Assembly: GCA_946481315.1 (NCBI GenBank)
Contig: CAMLMH010000007.1
Coordinates: 120,855-184,854, forward strand
Direction of reading: 5' to 3'
DNA from: an uncultured Bacteriovorax sp.
GTDB taxonomy: Bacteria > Bdellovibrionota > Bacteriovoracia > Bacteriovoracales > Bacteriovoracaceae
DNA: 64,000 nucleotides
Shown here: piece by piece, positions 34,518 through 43,834 of the stretch
How the letters are laid out: each line of letters begins with the position of its first letter
How positions within the stretch are numbered: the stretch's first letter is position 1
The notes under the pieces: generated by a model
The model's input: only the letters and a program-made list of their open reading frames with translations
What the model was told of the DNA's origin: nothing
Database searches by the model: none
Program-made: the position numbers and the translations under genes

Positions 34518-35834
34518 ATGCAAACTAAACTAAAACTCATCAAAGATATTTTGATCTTTTCTCTGCCAATTATTACGGGTCAGATCGGACAAATGTTATT
34601 CGGAATAGGTGATATTGCCGTTGCCGGTAAATATTCCAGCCTGGCAGTTGCAGCGATCGGTGTTGCGACAATGGTCTTTGCACCTTTTATAATGGTTGGT
34701 ATTGGTATCTTGCTTTGTACTGGACCACTGGCTTCACAAATCAGAGGAGAAGGTAAAAGTGATTCTACATTTCTGTACAATTCCTATATTGTTTGTTTGA
34801 TTATTTCTGTCCTCCTGACCCCCATCATCTATCTGTGTCCTTTCTGGATACATCTGCTGGATCTTAATCCCGAGCTTGCTCCGCACGTTGTGAATTATTT
34901 GCAGTGGTGCTCCTTCTCCCTTCTTCCAGCATTAATTTTTCAATCGACCAAAGAATATCTGCAGGCACATGGAAAAACGTTTGCCGCTAATGGAATAATT
35001 CTGGGGTTCAACTTTGTTAACATCGCTCTTAATATTGTGTTTATGTTTGGGCTCGGATCCTTTCAGGGCATGGGCATTGTCGGAGCAGCTGTGGCCACCC
35101 TTCTTTGCCGCATCCTCATGGCGGTAGTCGTCTTCATGTTTGCAACCAGAATAATTGAGTTTGAAAAAATTCCAAATCCTGCCACAATTAAACAGATTTT
35201 CAGGCTGGGTATTCCCATCGCCTTTACTCTGCTGTGTGAAGTTCTCATTTTCGCCGTTGTCACTATACTGGTAGGTGGAATGAGTCTGACTGCCTCGGCA
35301 TCCCAAAGTCTGGTGATGAATATCACTTCTCTCACTTTTATGGTCCCCCTGGCCATCGGAAGTGCCGTATCGGTCTTAGTCGGAGAACAATTCGGAAGAC
35401 GATCGCTATCGGGTATAAAAAATTATTCTCAGGGAGCAGTCACACTTACCATTTTTATTCAGATATTTTTTGCCGTCCTTTATTTGAGCATACCTGAAAG
35501 TATAATCTCCCTAGCATCTCCCGATCAGGCCGTGATTTCTTATGCGGCAGCACTACTCTTCTGGGTCGGACTGTTCCAGATTCCAGATGGCGTCCAGGTT
35601 GTATTATCGGGAGTCATGCGCGGACTCAATGAAACTAAAATACCTATGGCCTTGGGAGTTTTATCCTACTGGGTTCTGGGACTACCGATTGGTGTTTATT
35701 TTGCTTATCAAAAAGGTCTGGAGGCCAGAGGTCTGTGGATAGGTCTGGCCATAGGTCTTACTTGTATGTGTATCCTGCTTGTTGTTTATTACGACAACCG
35801 GATTAAAAAGTTATCTCGTCTAATGAATAATTAA
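34518..35834 (+). CDS. MATE family efflux transporter
   Basis: A 438-residue membrane protein with twelve predicted helices in two related halves. The start LIKDILIFSLPIITGQIGQMLFGIGDIAVAGKY and the second-half AIGSAVSVLVGEQFGRRSL and VVLSGVMRGLNETKIPM fit the MATE/NorM family of Na+- or H+-coupled multidrug exporters. It begins 78 bases from the divergent hexapeptide-protein gene. Its last 32 bases overlap the end of the convergent pseudouridine synthase gene, an unusually long 3' overlap. Substrate not predictable; cationic drugs or dyes are usual. Confidence 0.92.
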   Translation: MQTKLKLIKDILIFSLPIITGQIGQMLFGIGDIAVAGKYSSLAVAAIGVATMVFAPFIMVGIGILLCTGPLASQIRGEGKSDSTFLYNSYIVCLIISVLLTPIIYLCPFWIHLLDLNPELAPHVVNYLQWCSFSLLPALIFQSTKEYLQAHGKTFAANGIILGFNFVNIALNIVFMFGLGSFQGMGIVGAAVATLLCRILMAVVVFMFATRIIEFEKIPNPATIKQIFRLGIPIAFTLLCEVLIFAVVTILVGGMSLTASASQSLVMNITSLTFMVPLAIGSAVSVLVGEQFGRRSLSGIKNYSQGAVTLTIFIQIFFAVLYLSIPESIISLASPDQAVISYAAALLFWVGLFQIPDGVQVVLSGVMRGLNETKIPMALGVLSYWVLGLPIGVYFAYQKGLEARGLWIGLAIGLTCMCILLVVYYDNRIKKLSRLMNN

Positions 35835-36636
35835 ATTCTTTTTTAGAAAAAGGATCGCGGAATTTCAAACTGTATCCTAACAGACGCAGTCCTTCCTGAT
35901 TTTTATTTCCTTTTCCGTATTTGGGGTCTCCCATAATCGGAAAGCCGATCATATCCAGGTGGCGGCGAATCTGGTGCAATCGTCCGGTATGAATCTGTAC
36001 TAGCAGCTTTGATGTGATTCCATCAGTGCTCAGGACTTCAAATGTTGTTTTCGATTCTTTTCCGTCGAGTTTAAAAGTGATTTCTCCGCGCTCTGGATAT
36101 TTCTTTGTAATATCACCGAGCACTTCGGCTTTATAAAATTTAACCACTCTTCCCATCTGCCATTCTTTGGAAAAGAGGGCAGCTGCTTTTTGGGTATAGG
36201 CCATCAGTACGAGTCCGTGTGCTTCGCGGTCTAGGCGATGAACAAGATAGGATTCGCCTCTCCCTCTTTGTTTATCGACCTGCCGAAGAATTGTGCAATG
36301 ATCGCCGAAATCGGTTCCCTGCGAAAGAAGACCCTGAGGTTTATACCATAATCCCCATTCCTTCTGATCAAGAAGCAGTTTGGGCACGGGAACTTCAAGG
36401 GCCAAAAATTTAGGATCGTAAAAAAGTTCAACCAGAGAATCCACAAAGATATCAGCAGTGGCCCGGCGAATACGCACACGTTTTGAATCAGCAAACTTTC
36501 TGATCCAGACGCCACCGTTGTTTAAAACTTTCTTAAGAATACTTTTTGAAAGTCCGGAATACTTTTCCAGAAAGTCGATTAGGACTAACGGATCGCCTTC
36601 CTTTACATTCTTTTTTAGTACGAGCGTTTCATTCAT
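35803..36636 (-). CDS. RluA family pseudouridine synthase
   Basis: A 277-residue enzyme from the ATG at 36636, preceded by AGAAGAAAA; a frame open to 36666 runs into the upstream terminator. An S4-like N-terminal part (LIDFLEKYSGLSKSILKKVLNNGGVWI) precedes the catalytic domain, with the active aspartate in LVHRLDREAHGLVL and the C-terminal LVQIHTGRLHQIRRHLDMIGFPIMGDPKYG. It isomerises uridine to pseudouridine in rRNA or tRNA; the exact site cannot be assigned. The 3' end overlaps the MATE gene by 32 bases. Confidence 0.9.
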   Translation of the reverse strand: MNETLVLKKNVKEGDPLVLIDFLEKYSGLSKSILKKVLNNGGVWIRKFADSKRVRIRRATADIFVDSLVELFYDPKFLALEVPVPKLLLDQKEWGLWYKPQGLLSQGTDFGDHCTILRQVDKQRGRGESYLVHRLDREAHGLVLMAYTQKAAALFSKEWQMGRVVKFYKAEVLGDITKKYPERGEITFKLDGKESKTTFEVLSTDGITSKLLVQIHTGRLHQIRRHLDMIGFPIMGDPKYGKGNKNQEGLRLLGYSLKFRDPFSKKEFNYSLDEITF

Positions 36637-36652
36637 TTTTCTTCTGCTTAAT

Positions 36653-36681
36653 AAAAAAAGGCCCAAGGTTCTCCTTGGGCC
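36653..36681 (-). terminator. Intrinsic terminator of the subtilase gene
   Basis: Perfect 9-bp stem GGCCCAAGG (36660-36668) and CCTTGGGCC (36673-36681), loop TTCT, followed by seven T residues on the minus strand. It lies just upstream of the pseudouridine synthase start. Confidence 0.88.
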
Positions 36682-36734
36682 GATTCAAAACATAATGAAT
36701 TTTTCGCTTTTTGACCAGTGCCAATATTGCTGAA

Positions 36735-38021
36735 CTATTCGTTCATGAGGGCACGGTAAGCATCCACTCTTCCACCTGAAACTGAAGCGGACTGCAGTTT
36801 CGATGTCTTAGTTGACGTTTTAATTAAACGCTCACGAATTTGTGCCGGAGTTAATCCTGGCTCTTTTGAAAGAAGAAGACCAACAATCCCCGAAACGTGA
36901 GGAGCGGCCATGGAAGTTCCTGAAAGATTCGAGTATCCGCCTTTATATGTAGAGAGAATCGCCGAGCCTGGTGCTGTTACGTGAACAGTTTTTACACCAT
37001 AGTTAGAGAAACTTGATTTACCACCATTACCGGCAAATGATCCAACAGAGATGACGTTCGAGACTTCATAGTTAGCGGGGTAAGTTGAGCGGCGATCATT
37101 GTCACTTGATTCATTTCCAGCTGCGGCGACGAATGTGATACCAGCTGCTTCAGCAGCAGTAATAGCATCCTGAAGGGCCTGTTCTTTTTCTCCACCACCC
37201 CAGGAATTTGACATAACATGAACGCCTCTTTTAATCGCGTAATCGATTGATGCGATCGCATCGATGGTTTCACCTGAGCCCGAATCAGATAAGAACTTAA
37301 TCGGAAGAATTTTTACGTTCTTCATAACACCCGCAATACCAATTCCGTTATGAGCTGCGCCGATAACACCGGCACAGTGAGTTCCGTGCCCATGACCATC
37401 CATTGGATTGCCATCTTTATTAGCGAAGTCGTAACCATAAACATCATCAACAAATCCGTTCTGATCATCATCCACGCCTGCAGTACCGGACAACTCAGCA
37501 GAGTTCACATCAATCTGAGCTTTTAAATCAGGATGATTGTAATCAACCCCTGTATCAATCACAGCGATCTTGATCATCTTATCGCCTTCAGCACCTTTAG
37601 TGATATCCCATGCCTTCAGCACGTTCACATCTTCTCCTTTTAATCCTGAAGAAAAGATACCTCCGGAATTTTTACCAGTGTTCACCAGGCCCCATTGTTT
37701 TGAAAATTGAGCGTCTGTTGGCAATTCGGCCCTTCGGGCATTGATAGTGATAATGTAGTTCGGTTCAATGTATTCGATTTCCGGATGAGCGGCTAACGAA
37801 GCAAACGCTTTATCTGAGAGACCCTTATTTGTCTCAAGACGGGCGAAAGTCCCAAATTCCGTATCCGCTGTTTTGGTCACCTGGCCAAAACGCGAAAGCG
37901 ACTTGTTTGAAAGGAAGTTAGATCCTTTTTTAACCTTAACAATGTATCCATTGTAGGGAGTTGCCGAAGCGGCAAATGAAAGTGACAATAAAGAGAAAGC
38001 AATAAGATGTTTAACGTTCAT
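36735..38021 (-). CDS. Secreted subtilisin-like serine protease (S8)
   Basis: A 428-residue preproprotein: signal peptide (LIAFSLLSLSFAASA), an I9-type inhibitor propeptide (about 22-95, YIVKVKKGSNF to EYIEPNY) and a subtilase domain with intact triad Asp about 156 (VIDTGVDYNHPDL), His about 215 (GHGTHCAGV) and Ser about 370 (GTSMAAPHVSG). The oxyanion Asn is in FVAAAGNES. It should be exported, autoprocessed and act outside the cell; degradation of prey protein is a natural guess in a predator. Monocistronic with its own terminator. Confidence 0.95.
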   Translation of the reverse strand: MNVKHLIAFSLLSLSFAASATPYNGYIVKVKKGSNFLSNKSLSRFGQVTKTADTEFGTFARLETNKGLSDKAFASLAAHPEIEYIEPNYIITINARRAELPTDAQFSKQWGLVNTGKNSGGIFSSGLKGEDVNVLKAWDITKGAEGDKMIKIAVIDTGVDYNHPDLKAQIDVNSAELSGTAGVDDDQNGFVDDVYGYDFANKDGNPMDGHGHGTHCAGVIGAAHNGIGIAGVMKNVKILPIKFLSDSGSGETIDAIASIDYAIKRGVHVMSNSWGGGEKEQALQDAITAAEAAGITFVAAAGNESSDNDRRSTYPANYEVSNVISVGSFAGNGGKSSFSNYGVKTVHVTAPGSAILSTYKGGYSNLSGTSMAAPHVSGIVGLLLSKEPGLTPAQIRERLIKTSTKTSKLQSASVSGGRVDAYRALMNE

Positions 38022-38170
38022 AATCTAATCCTTGATCATGTTAGGAACTTTAGTGTCGCAATGAATGAAAGACAGTGGCAACAAAAAATTTTTTTGTAAG
38101 GCGATGTTGGCCATTCTTGCCTTCGGTGTTGATTTTCTGACACATATTCATTTTAAAGAGGTTCGTAAAA

Positions 38171-39214
38171 ATGAGAAAAACTTTGTTAGGACAGACAGGA
38201 CTTAAAGTCAGTTCGGCCTGTCTAGGTACGATGACTTTTGGTGAGCAAAATGACCAGCAGAGTTCTCATGCACAACTGGACATGGCCCTCGATCACGGAA
38301 TTAATTTCATTGATACTGCAGAAATGTATCCCGTACCGCCTAAGGCGGAAACATGCGGACGCACCGAGGAGATTTTAGGTCATTGGACAAAAATGCGCAC
38401 AAAACGGTGCGACTTTATCCTGGCCACAAAGGCCATCGGTTACGGACATCAATTTCCCTATATTAGGGGCGGTCGATCAGCACCAGATGCAAAGAACCTG
38501 AAGCTTGCACTGGAAAATAGCCTTCGCCGACTGCAGACAGACTACATTGATCTCTATCAGATCCACTGGCCGGACAGAGAAACAAATTATTTTGGCCAGT
38601 TGGGATTTACTGTACCGGCAAGTAAGCATGCGCATGTCTCCATTCTCGAAACACTGGAAGCACTTGGGTGTCTGGTTAAGGAAGGAAAGGTCCGCTCTAT
38701 TGGAGTCAGTAATGAAACACCATGGGGAGTTTCGAAATACCTGGAATATTCAAATAACAAAAGTCTTCCGAGAATAGCTAGCATTCAAAATCCTTATAGT
38801 CTGCTCAATCGCTCTTTTGAAGCAGGACTGGCAGAATTTTCACACCGGGAGCAAGTTTCATTACTGGCCTATTCTCCTCTGGCGATGGGGATGCTAACCG
38901 GTAAATACTTAAAACGACCCTGGCCACCTGAGTCCCGCTTTGCCCGTTTTAACCGCTTCACCCGTTATCTTTCCGAACAGTCTTTTCGGGCAACAGAATG
39001 TTACCGGAAACTGGCCGATCAAAACGGTCTGACATTGACTGAACTCGCCCTGGGTTACTTAAACAGCAAGCCTTTTATGACTTCAATGATTTTAGGGGCC
39101 ACGACCCTCGAGCAATTGCGGGAGAACATCCGGGCTTCACAAACCCAACTGAACGCTGCACTCTTAACAAAGATTGACGATATTCATCGGATATATACTT
39201 ATCCCTCCCCCTAG
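38171..39214 (+). CDS. Aldo/keto reductase (Tas-like)
   Basis: A 347-residue NADPH-dependent oxidoreductase with a TIM-barrel layout. Catalytic residues are Asp about 48 and Tyr about 53 (FIDTAEMYP), Lys in ILATKAIG and His in YQIHWPD. The inserted PPKAETCGRTEEILGHW stretch and C-terminal ILGATTLEQLRENI match the Tas group of aldo-keto reductases. Natural substrate unknown. GAGG lies 6-10 bases upstream of the ATG. Transcribed alone; divergent from the subtilase. Confidence 0.92.
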   Translation: MRKTLLGQTGLKVSSACLGTMTFGEQNDQQSSHAQLDMALDHGINFIDTAEMYPVPPKAETCGRTEEILGHWTKMRTKRCDFILATKAIGYGHQFPYIRGGRSAPDAKNLKLALENSLRRLQTDYIDLYQIHWPDRETNYFGQLGFTVPASKHAHVSILETLEALGCLVKEGKVRSIGVSNETPWGVSKYLEYSNNKSLPRIASIQNPYSLLNRSFEAGLAEFSHREQVSLLAYSPLAMGMLTGKYLKRPWPPESRFARFNRFTRYLSEQSFRATECYRKLADQNGLTLTELALGYLNSKPFMTSMILGATTLEQLRENIRASQTQLNAALLTKIDDIHRIYTYPSP

Positions 39215-39278
39215 GCTTAAAGACTTGAAGCCATTTGACCGATTGGACTCTTGATCAACACTGTCCTTAGGATCAACC

Positions 39279-40277
39279 ATGAAGTTAAAAACATTATTGC
39301 TCACAGCTCTGCTTTTAGTGCTGTCCTCATGTGCCCATAACCCGCATGAACTTCGCTTTTCATCCCGGGACATATCGGCCGAGGAAAAACAATTTATATC
39401 CGCCTGGGACGGCAGCTCTGAACTGACTGCACGAACTCCCGCCAACTGGTTTAACTCCTGCCTCTCCAGTGTCTCTTCTTTTTTTAAACCCAAATCAGAA
39501 CTTGCCCAGAGTCTTTCACGTCCCTTGCCGGAACTGACTCAGTTAAATCCAGTACCCAAAACTTTTCCCAATGGTAAAACGTATATTGAATACACTGCAA
39601 ATCCCAACGTCATGAATAAATACCCTGACTATGATGTTTTTCTGGAAGAAACGGCAGAAGTTATTTTTGAGCCAACAGAGCCATTTGGTCATATCTATCT
39701 TCGTGTTGGTAAAAAAGTTCACTCCTTCAACTTTATTCAGTCTACTTCCATCAGTCATTATTCTCCTCGCATGAAAAAATCTACCAATCCGGAACTTATA
39801 TCCTCGCATGGATATGTATTTCAGCTGGGCAAAGAAAAAATTGAGGCGATGAAAAATGAAATTGAAGCTTTTTATCGTTCCTCGCAATCGCATAATATTC
39901 CTGCCTTTGATGCTTACTCTCCTTTGCTTAAAATTGTGGAGGAGGAAGGGGTGCTGGGTGGTAAAAATCTTAGGTATGTCACTGATTCACCCAAATACGG
40001 AAATGATCAAACGCTGAAAGGAACCTTGAAAGAAGTGGACGGTAAAATGGTTCTGGATGCTGGCAATGGAGTGATTGTCCCGGTTGTCAAAAAAGGGAAT
40101 GACTATTTCACTCAAAGTTATTCCTGCTCCAGCTCGGCCGGACACATACTGGAGAAATTTTTCGGTATAAAAGTGTCACAGGCATACTCAGCAAAATCTT
40201 TGGCAGCCTCATTATCAAAAGGAAATATAAACGAGAAAATTTCTCCAATCGCGGTGATAAAATACTATGAAGAATAA
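39279..40277 (+). CDS. Lipoprotein with possible permuted papain-like (NlpC/YiiX-type) site
   Basis: A 332-residue lipoprotein (MKLKTLLLTALLLVLSSC, lipobox LSSC). The first part has an ANWFNSCLSSVSSFFKPK segment echoed in the next gene. The middle holds PFGHIYLRVGKKVHSFNF (His about residue 147), and the C-terminal part QSYSCSSSAGHILEKFFG (Cys near 286). A His before, and a Cys after, in such contexts recall circularly permuted NlpC/P60-like (YiiX/LRAT or DUF4105-like) enzymes, but this is pattern-based inference. Its stop overlaps the start of the following lipoprotein gene by 11 bases, so the two probably work together at the envelope. Confidence 0.65.
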   Translation: MKLKTLLLTALLLVLSSCAHNPHELRFSSRDISAEEKQFISAWDGSSELTARTPANWFNSCLSSVSSFFKPKSELAQSLSRPLPELTQLNPVPKTFPNGKTYIEYTANPNVMNKYPDYDVFLEETAEVIFEPTEPFGHIYLRVGKKVHSFNFIQSTSISHYSPRMKKSTNPELISSHGYVFQLGKEKIEAMKNEIEAFYRSSQSHNIPAFDAYSPLLKIVEEEGVLGGKNLRYVTDSPKYGNDQTLKGTLKEVDGKMVLDAGNGVIVPVVKKGNDYFTQSYSCSSSAGHILEKFFGIKVSQAYSAKSLAASLSKGNINEKISPIAVIKYYEE

Positions 40278-41847
40278 AAACAAACTTATCATTTTTGCTG
40301 CCACTTCCCTTCTTACTGTTGCTTGCTCTACTGCACCGGTTATGACACCAAAACAAGAACCTCAGTTCGATCGTGAACCGGCGAGCTGGTACAGTTGCTT
40401 TGATGGTATCAGAGAATTTTTCAATCCTAAACATCAGTCACCTCCACCTATTCCACCATCGGCAGTGGTGTCGCGGACATCAACAACCACAATAACTGAA
40501 ACGCTGGCAAAAAATCCCATTCGTTACCCTAATGGTTTTCAGGACAGACCGGGCATGCATATTCAATACGGTTTTGAGTCTGAATATCTCCATCATGAAG
40601 CAACGGTGCTCTTACAAAACTACATGCCGGATAAAAGCATTTATAACGGCACTAAAGAGCAGTGGCTTTCATTAAGCCATGAACAGCGGGCAAACTTTAT
40701 TGAATCACGCTCTCAAGAGATTTTCCCTTACCGACAGAAAGGAAAATTAATCAAAATAAGTGAAGATCCGGAACTGATTGAAGTTCTTCCTCCTTCATTT
40801 GTTTTCGATGCCGGACATTATGAAGTGGTTCTAGATCCGATGGATAGTGCTGAAGAACTGGCAAAAAAAATTAAAGTCATTAATGCCAAGCTGGGCGTCG
40901 GCTCAATGCAGATGACGATATCCCACCCAATTGAAAAAGATTTGCTAATAAAGAGCAAGCAACTGCAGGAGCAAATCAAAGCTGAAACACTCGGCTATTA
41001 CAATTTTATGAATGAGATGGATACTCTTGCTAAACTGACCCAGGGATATGAGCGCTATTTGACTAATCCAAACAGTGAAACAGTTAAGAGTTTTAACCAT
41101 CCATGGCTTGGGCCAATGACTAGACTAAAACACGAGCGTCTTGAATCAATTATGACCAATGTCCTGGCCGGGAAACAATACACTGATGACGAACTCGTAA
41201 AAATGTCTTCACTGGTTGTTTCGCATAAGTTTATTGGTGGTCTTTCCTTCCGTCCGGATGTGGCATTCAAAAAGAGCCGTCTGGCCTCTGAAGTCCGCGA
41301 TTGTCATCAGAATGTTAAATGTATCGAAAACCGTCTGATGCGTGAAACTTATTTTCTTATGAAAGGAAAAACTGAATTTACCCGTTTCCGCGATCTTCCT
41401 CCGTTTGACAGTGAATCTACTTTCGATGCTCTTCCGAGAGACATCCGGACAACACTTAAAACTGTATTTCCTAAATACGGAAATTACTCTCAAGTCGAAA
41501 TGGAGCTTTACCGCAATTTCGCCTATCCTTTACGCAACTGGAGTAAACATATTGAAGTTCTGGGTAAACCGGAACTGGAAAACCTCATCGTTCAGGCCCA
41601 AAATGATTACAAGGCAGCCCTTCATTCGATTGCCAAAGATTTTGCGGATAAAAAGATCGACAAGTCCGAAGCTCGCCACCGGATTATGGGTGCACTGGGA
41701 GAATTTTCTAAAAAATCTGGCATAGCGGATGCTGTGAAAGAAAAATTTGAAGAATTGGTTAGTCCGGAAGAATTAAAACGACTGGAGCATTTAAAACTGA
41801 CGATGCTCCAGTTCCGGTCACATTTAATGATTATGCTGGTGGCATAA
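40267..41847 (+). CDS. Large lipoprotein paired with the preceding gene
   Basis: A 526-residue lipoprotein (FAATSLLTVACSTAP; lipobox TVAC). Like its partner it has an ASWYSCFDGIREFFNPK segment and a RYPNG motif at the end of the N-terminal region. Residues about 98-220 contain IQYGFESEYLHHEA and FDAGHYEVVLDPMDSAEELAKKI followed by MQMTISHP, a glutamate-spaced pattern reminiscent of glutamine-synthetase-fold amidoligases; the similarity is weak and a secreted ATP-dependent ligase would be unexpected. The C-terminal half is helical. Function unknown. It overlaps its partner by 11 bases and ends 10 bases before the convergent FabH gene. Confidence 0.65.
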   Translation: MKNKNKLIIFAATSLLTVACSTAPVMTPKQEPQFDREPASWYSCFDGIREFFNPKHQSPPPIPPSAVVSRTSTTTITETLAKNPIRYPNGFQDRPGMHIQYGFESEYLHHEATVLLQNYMPDKSIYNGTKEQWLSLSHEQRANFIESRSQEIFPYRQKGKLIKISEDPELIEVLPPSFVFDAGHYEVVLDPMDSAEELAKKIKVINAKLGVGSMQMTISHPIEKDLLIKSKQLQEQIKAETLGYYNFMNEMDTLAKLTQGYERYLTNPNSETVKSFNHPWLGPMTRLKHERLESIMTNVLAGKQYTDDELVKMSSLVVSHKFIGGLSFRPDVAFKKSRLASEVRDCHQNVKCIENRLMRETYFLMKGKTEFTRFRDLPPFDSESTFDALPRDIRTTLKTVFPKYGNYSQVEMELYRNFAYPLRNWSKHIEVLGKPELENLIVQAQNDYKAALHSIAKDFADKKIDKSEARHRIMGALGEFSKKSGIADAVKEKFEELVSPEELKRLEHLKLTMLQFRSHLMIMLVA

Positions 41848-41857
41848 GAAACATTTC

Positions 41858-42877
41858 TTACTGCCGCCAGATGGCGCTTGCCCAGGTAAAACCGGATCCA
41901 AAAGCAGCAGAAGCTACCAGCATTCCTTTTTTCAGAACACCTGCTTTTATGGCATCATCCATCCCCAGAGGAATGGTCGCCGCTGTAGTATTACCGTAAT
42001 TTTGAATTGTGTTGAAAACTTTTGATTCCGGGATGGAAAGCATTTCCGCAACTTTGGAATTAATACGCAAGTTAGCCTGATGAAACAAAAACACATCGAT
42101 GTCATTTAAGTTTACAGCGGACTCTTCGCAGGCACGGATGAGACATTCGGCCATTCTTTTTGTAGCATGAACAAAAACTGTCTTCCCATTCATTTGCGGA
42201 TAATGCAGACCTTCATCAAGCATAGCGTGAGTGATCCTTTCGTCTGCTCCCAAAGCATTTCCCGGTGCCGGCACCCATAGTTCCTTGGCAAATGAACCAT
42301 CTGCATGCAGATGCGAAGTGATGATTCTTGAGTCCTTTTCCGGATTGATCAGATCTCGGCGGGAAATGACTACAGCTCCTGCTCCGTCACCAAACAACAC
42401 GGCTACATTTCTTCCCCGTGGTGTACGATCCAGACCTTTAGAGTGAATTTCAGCTCCCACTAATAAAATGTTCTTGTGACTTCCGCTCTGGATAAATTTA
42501 TCAGCGATGGAAAGCCCATAGAGAAAGCCGGTACATTGCTGACGAATATCCAGCACCGGAATTTCCGGTATCTCTAATTTCGCCTGCAAAAAACAACCTG
42601 TGCCTGGAAAATCATGATCCGGACTCAAGGTCGCGAAGATAATCATGTCGATATCTTTTTTATTAAGTCCGGCGTTGGCGATTGCGGCTTCTGATGCTTT
42701 TAGCGCCAAATCACTAGTAGAAACGTCGGGTTTAGCCCAATGTCGCTGCACAATTCCTGTGCGCTGTTGAATCCACTCATCTGATGTGTCCATCATCTTT
42801 TCGATATCAAAATTTGTATAAATATCTGGGGGAACAAAAGATCCCACGCCGGTAATTTCACTGCGAAACTTTTGCAT
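41858..42877 (-). CDS. fabH: Beta-ketoacyl-ACP synthase III
   Basis: A 339-residue thiolase-fold enzyme with the catalytic triad: Cys 115 in DIRQQCTGFLYG, His in FLFHQANLRIN and Asn in NYGNTTAATIP. The N-terminal GVGSFVPPDIYTNFDIEKMMDTSDEWIQQRTGI is typical. It starts fatty-acid chains by condensing an acyl-CoA with malonyl-ACP. It stands alone, away from other fab genes, and may therefore be a secondary FabH for branched chains or a specialised lipid; that is inference. AAGGATT precedes the ATG. Confidence 0.93.
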   Translation of the reverse strand: MQKFRSEITGVGSFVPPDIYTNFDIEKMMDTSDEWIQQRTGIVQRHWAKPDVSTSDLALKASEAAIANAGLNKKDIDMIIFATLSPDHDFPGTGCFLQAKLEIPEIPVLDIRQQCTGFLYGLSIADKFIQSGSHKNILLVGAEIHSKGLDRTPRGRNVAVLFGDGAGAVVISRRDLINPEKDSRIITSHLHADGSFAKELWVPAPGNALGADERITHAMLDEGLHYPQMNGKTVFVHATKRMAECLIRACEESAVNLNDIDVFLFHQANLRINSKVAEMLSIPESKVFNTIQNYGNTTAATIPLGMDDAIKAGVLKKGMLVASAAFGSGFTWASAIWRQ

Positions 42878-43063
42878 AAAAAATCCTTATGTAGTTTTCT
42901 TAACACCATTCTAACTAAAAACTAAAAATTAATAAAACAATTCCTGATCTTTTTCTTTTGCTATTTTTTGACCGAATTGCTCCAGTGAAAAGCAGTTGCC
43001 ATAGTAAAGCGTTTCTAAGGTACAATCATAAGGACAGCATAAATTTAATAAGGATGTAGATTT

Positions 43064-43834
43064 ATGAAGAATGCTATTGTTCTTTGGTCGCTCTTTGCTT
43101 CAATTTTTCTGCCTACGCAATTTGCTCTGGCACTCTCTTATTATCCCAATGAAATTGTCGAAATTATCCAGAATGAAAAAATTCAGGGAAAAGAGCTGCA
43201 ATTTTATCTGCACACTGTAACGGCCGAGCAGCAGCGTATGGATCTGACTTATAGTGAAGCCAGAAAAATAATGTTCGGTGATCTCTTCCTGGAAAAAATA
43301 GGTCCTGACCGTTATCAGGTGAAAGAAGTTTACTGTAACATTACTCATGATGAATCGGCCGGCGTAGGCCCTAATAAAATCCCAAATCCGGAAATGCTTA
43401 ACTGTGAACACACCTGGCCCCAAAGTAAATTTTCTAAAGAATTTCCAAGTGAAATTCAAAAATCTGACCTGCACCATCTTTTTCCGTCAGATATGCAGGC
43501 CAATTCAACCAGAAACAATCATCCATTTGCTGAAGTAAAGGGTAAACCCACTGCCGATCATTGTCGCGATTCGAAGATCGGTCAGGCGATTGATACTTCA
43601 ATAACAGCATTTGAGCCACCGAAAGAACATCGGGGTAATGTCGCACGGGCCATGAGTTATTTCTCTGTCCGCTATAAAATGCCTATTGATCCAGTTCAAA
43701 AAAAGTATTTTACCAAATGGAATGATGAAGATCCGGTGGATGCGGAAGAAAGAGAAAGACACGAAAAAATCGTGCGCATTCAGGGCAATCGTAACCCTTT
43801 CATCGACCATCCGGATTTAATTAAACGACTATGA
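43064..43834 (+). CDS. Secreted endonuclease I family nuclease
   Basis: A 256-residue protein with a signal peptide (IVLWSLFASIFLPTQFALA). The endonuclease I (EndA/Dns) core is clear: LNCEHTWPQSKFSKEF with the catalytic His, SDLHHLFPSDMQANSTRNNHPFAEV with metal-binding residues, and RGNVARAMSYFSVRY. It hydrolyses DNA non-specifically outside the cytoplasm, useful for digesting prey or environmental DNA. An AAGGATG site precedes the ATG. The next gene, a lipoprotein, overlaps by ATGA. Confidence 0.93.
   Translation: MKNAIVLWSLFASIFLPTQFALALSYYPNEIVEIIQNEKIQGKELQFYLHTVTAEQQRMDLTYSEARKIMFGDLFLEKIGPDRYQVKEVYCNITHDESAGVGPNKIPNPEMLNCEHTWPQSKFSKEFPSEIQKSDLHHLFPSDMQANSTRNNHPFAEVKGKPTADHCRDSKIGQAIDTSITAFEPPKEHRGNVARAMSYFSVRYKMPIDPVQKKYFTKWNDEDPVDAEERERHEKIVRIQGNRNPFIDHPDLIKRL

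Noticed and set aside
42996..43026. TTGCCA and TACAAT before endonuclease I
   Set aside because: The spacer is 19 bases, too long for a confident sigma-70 call.
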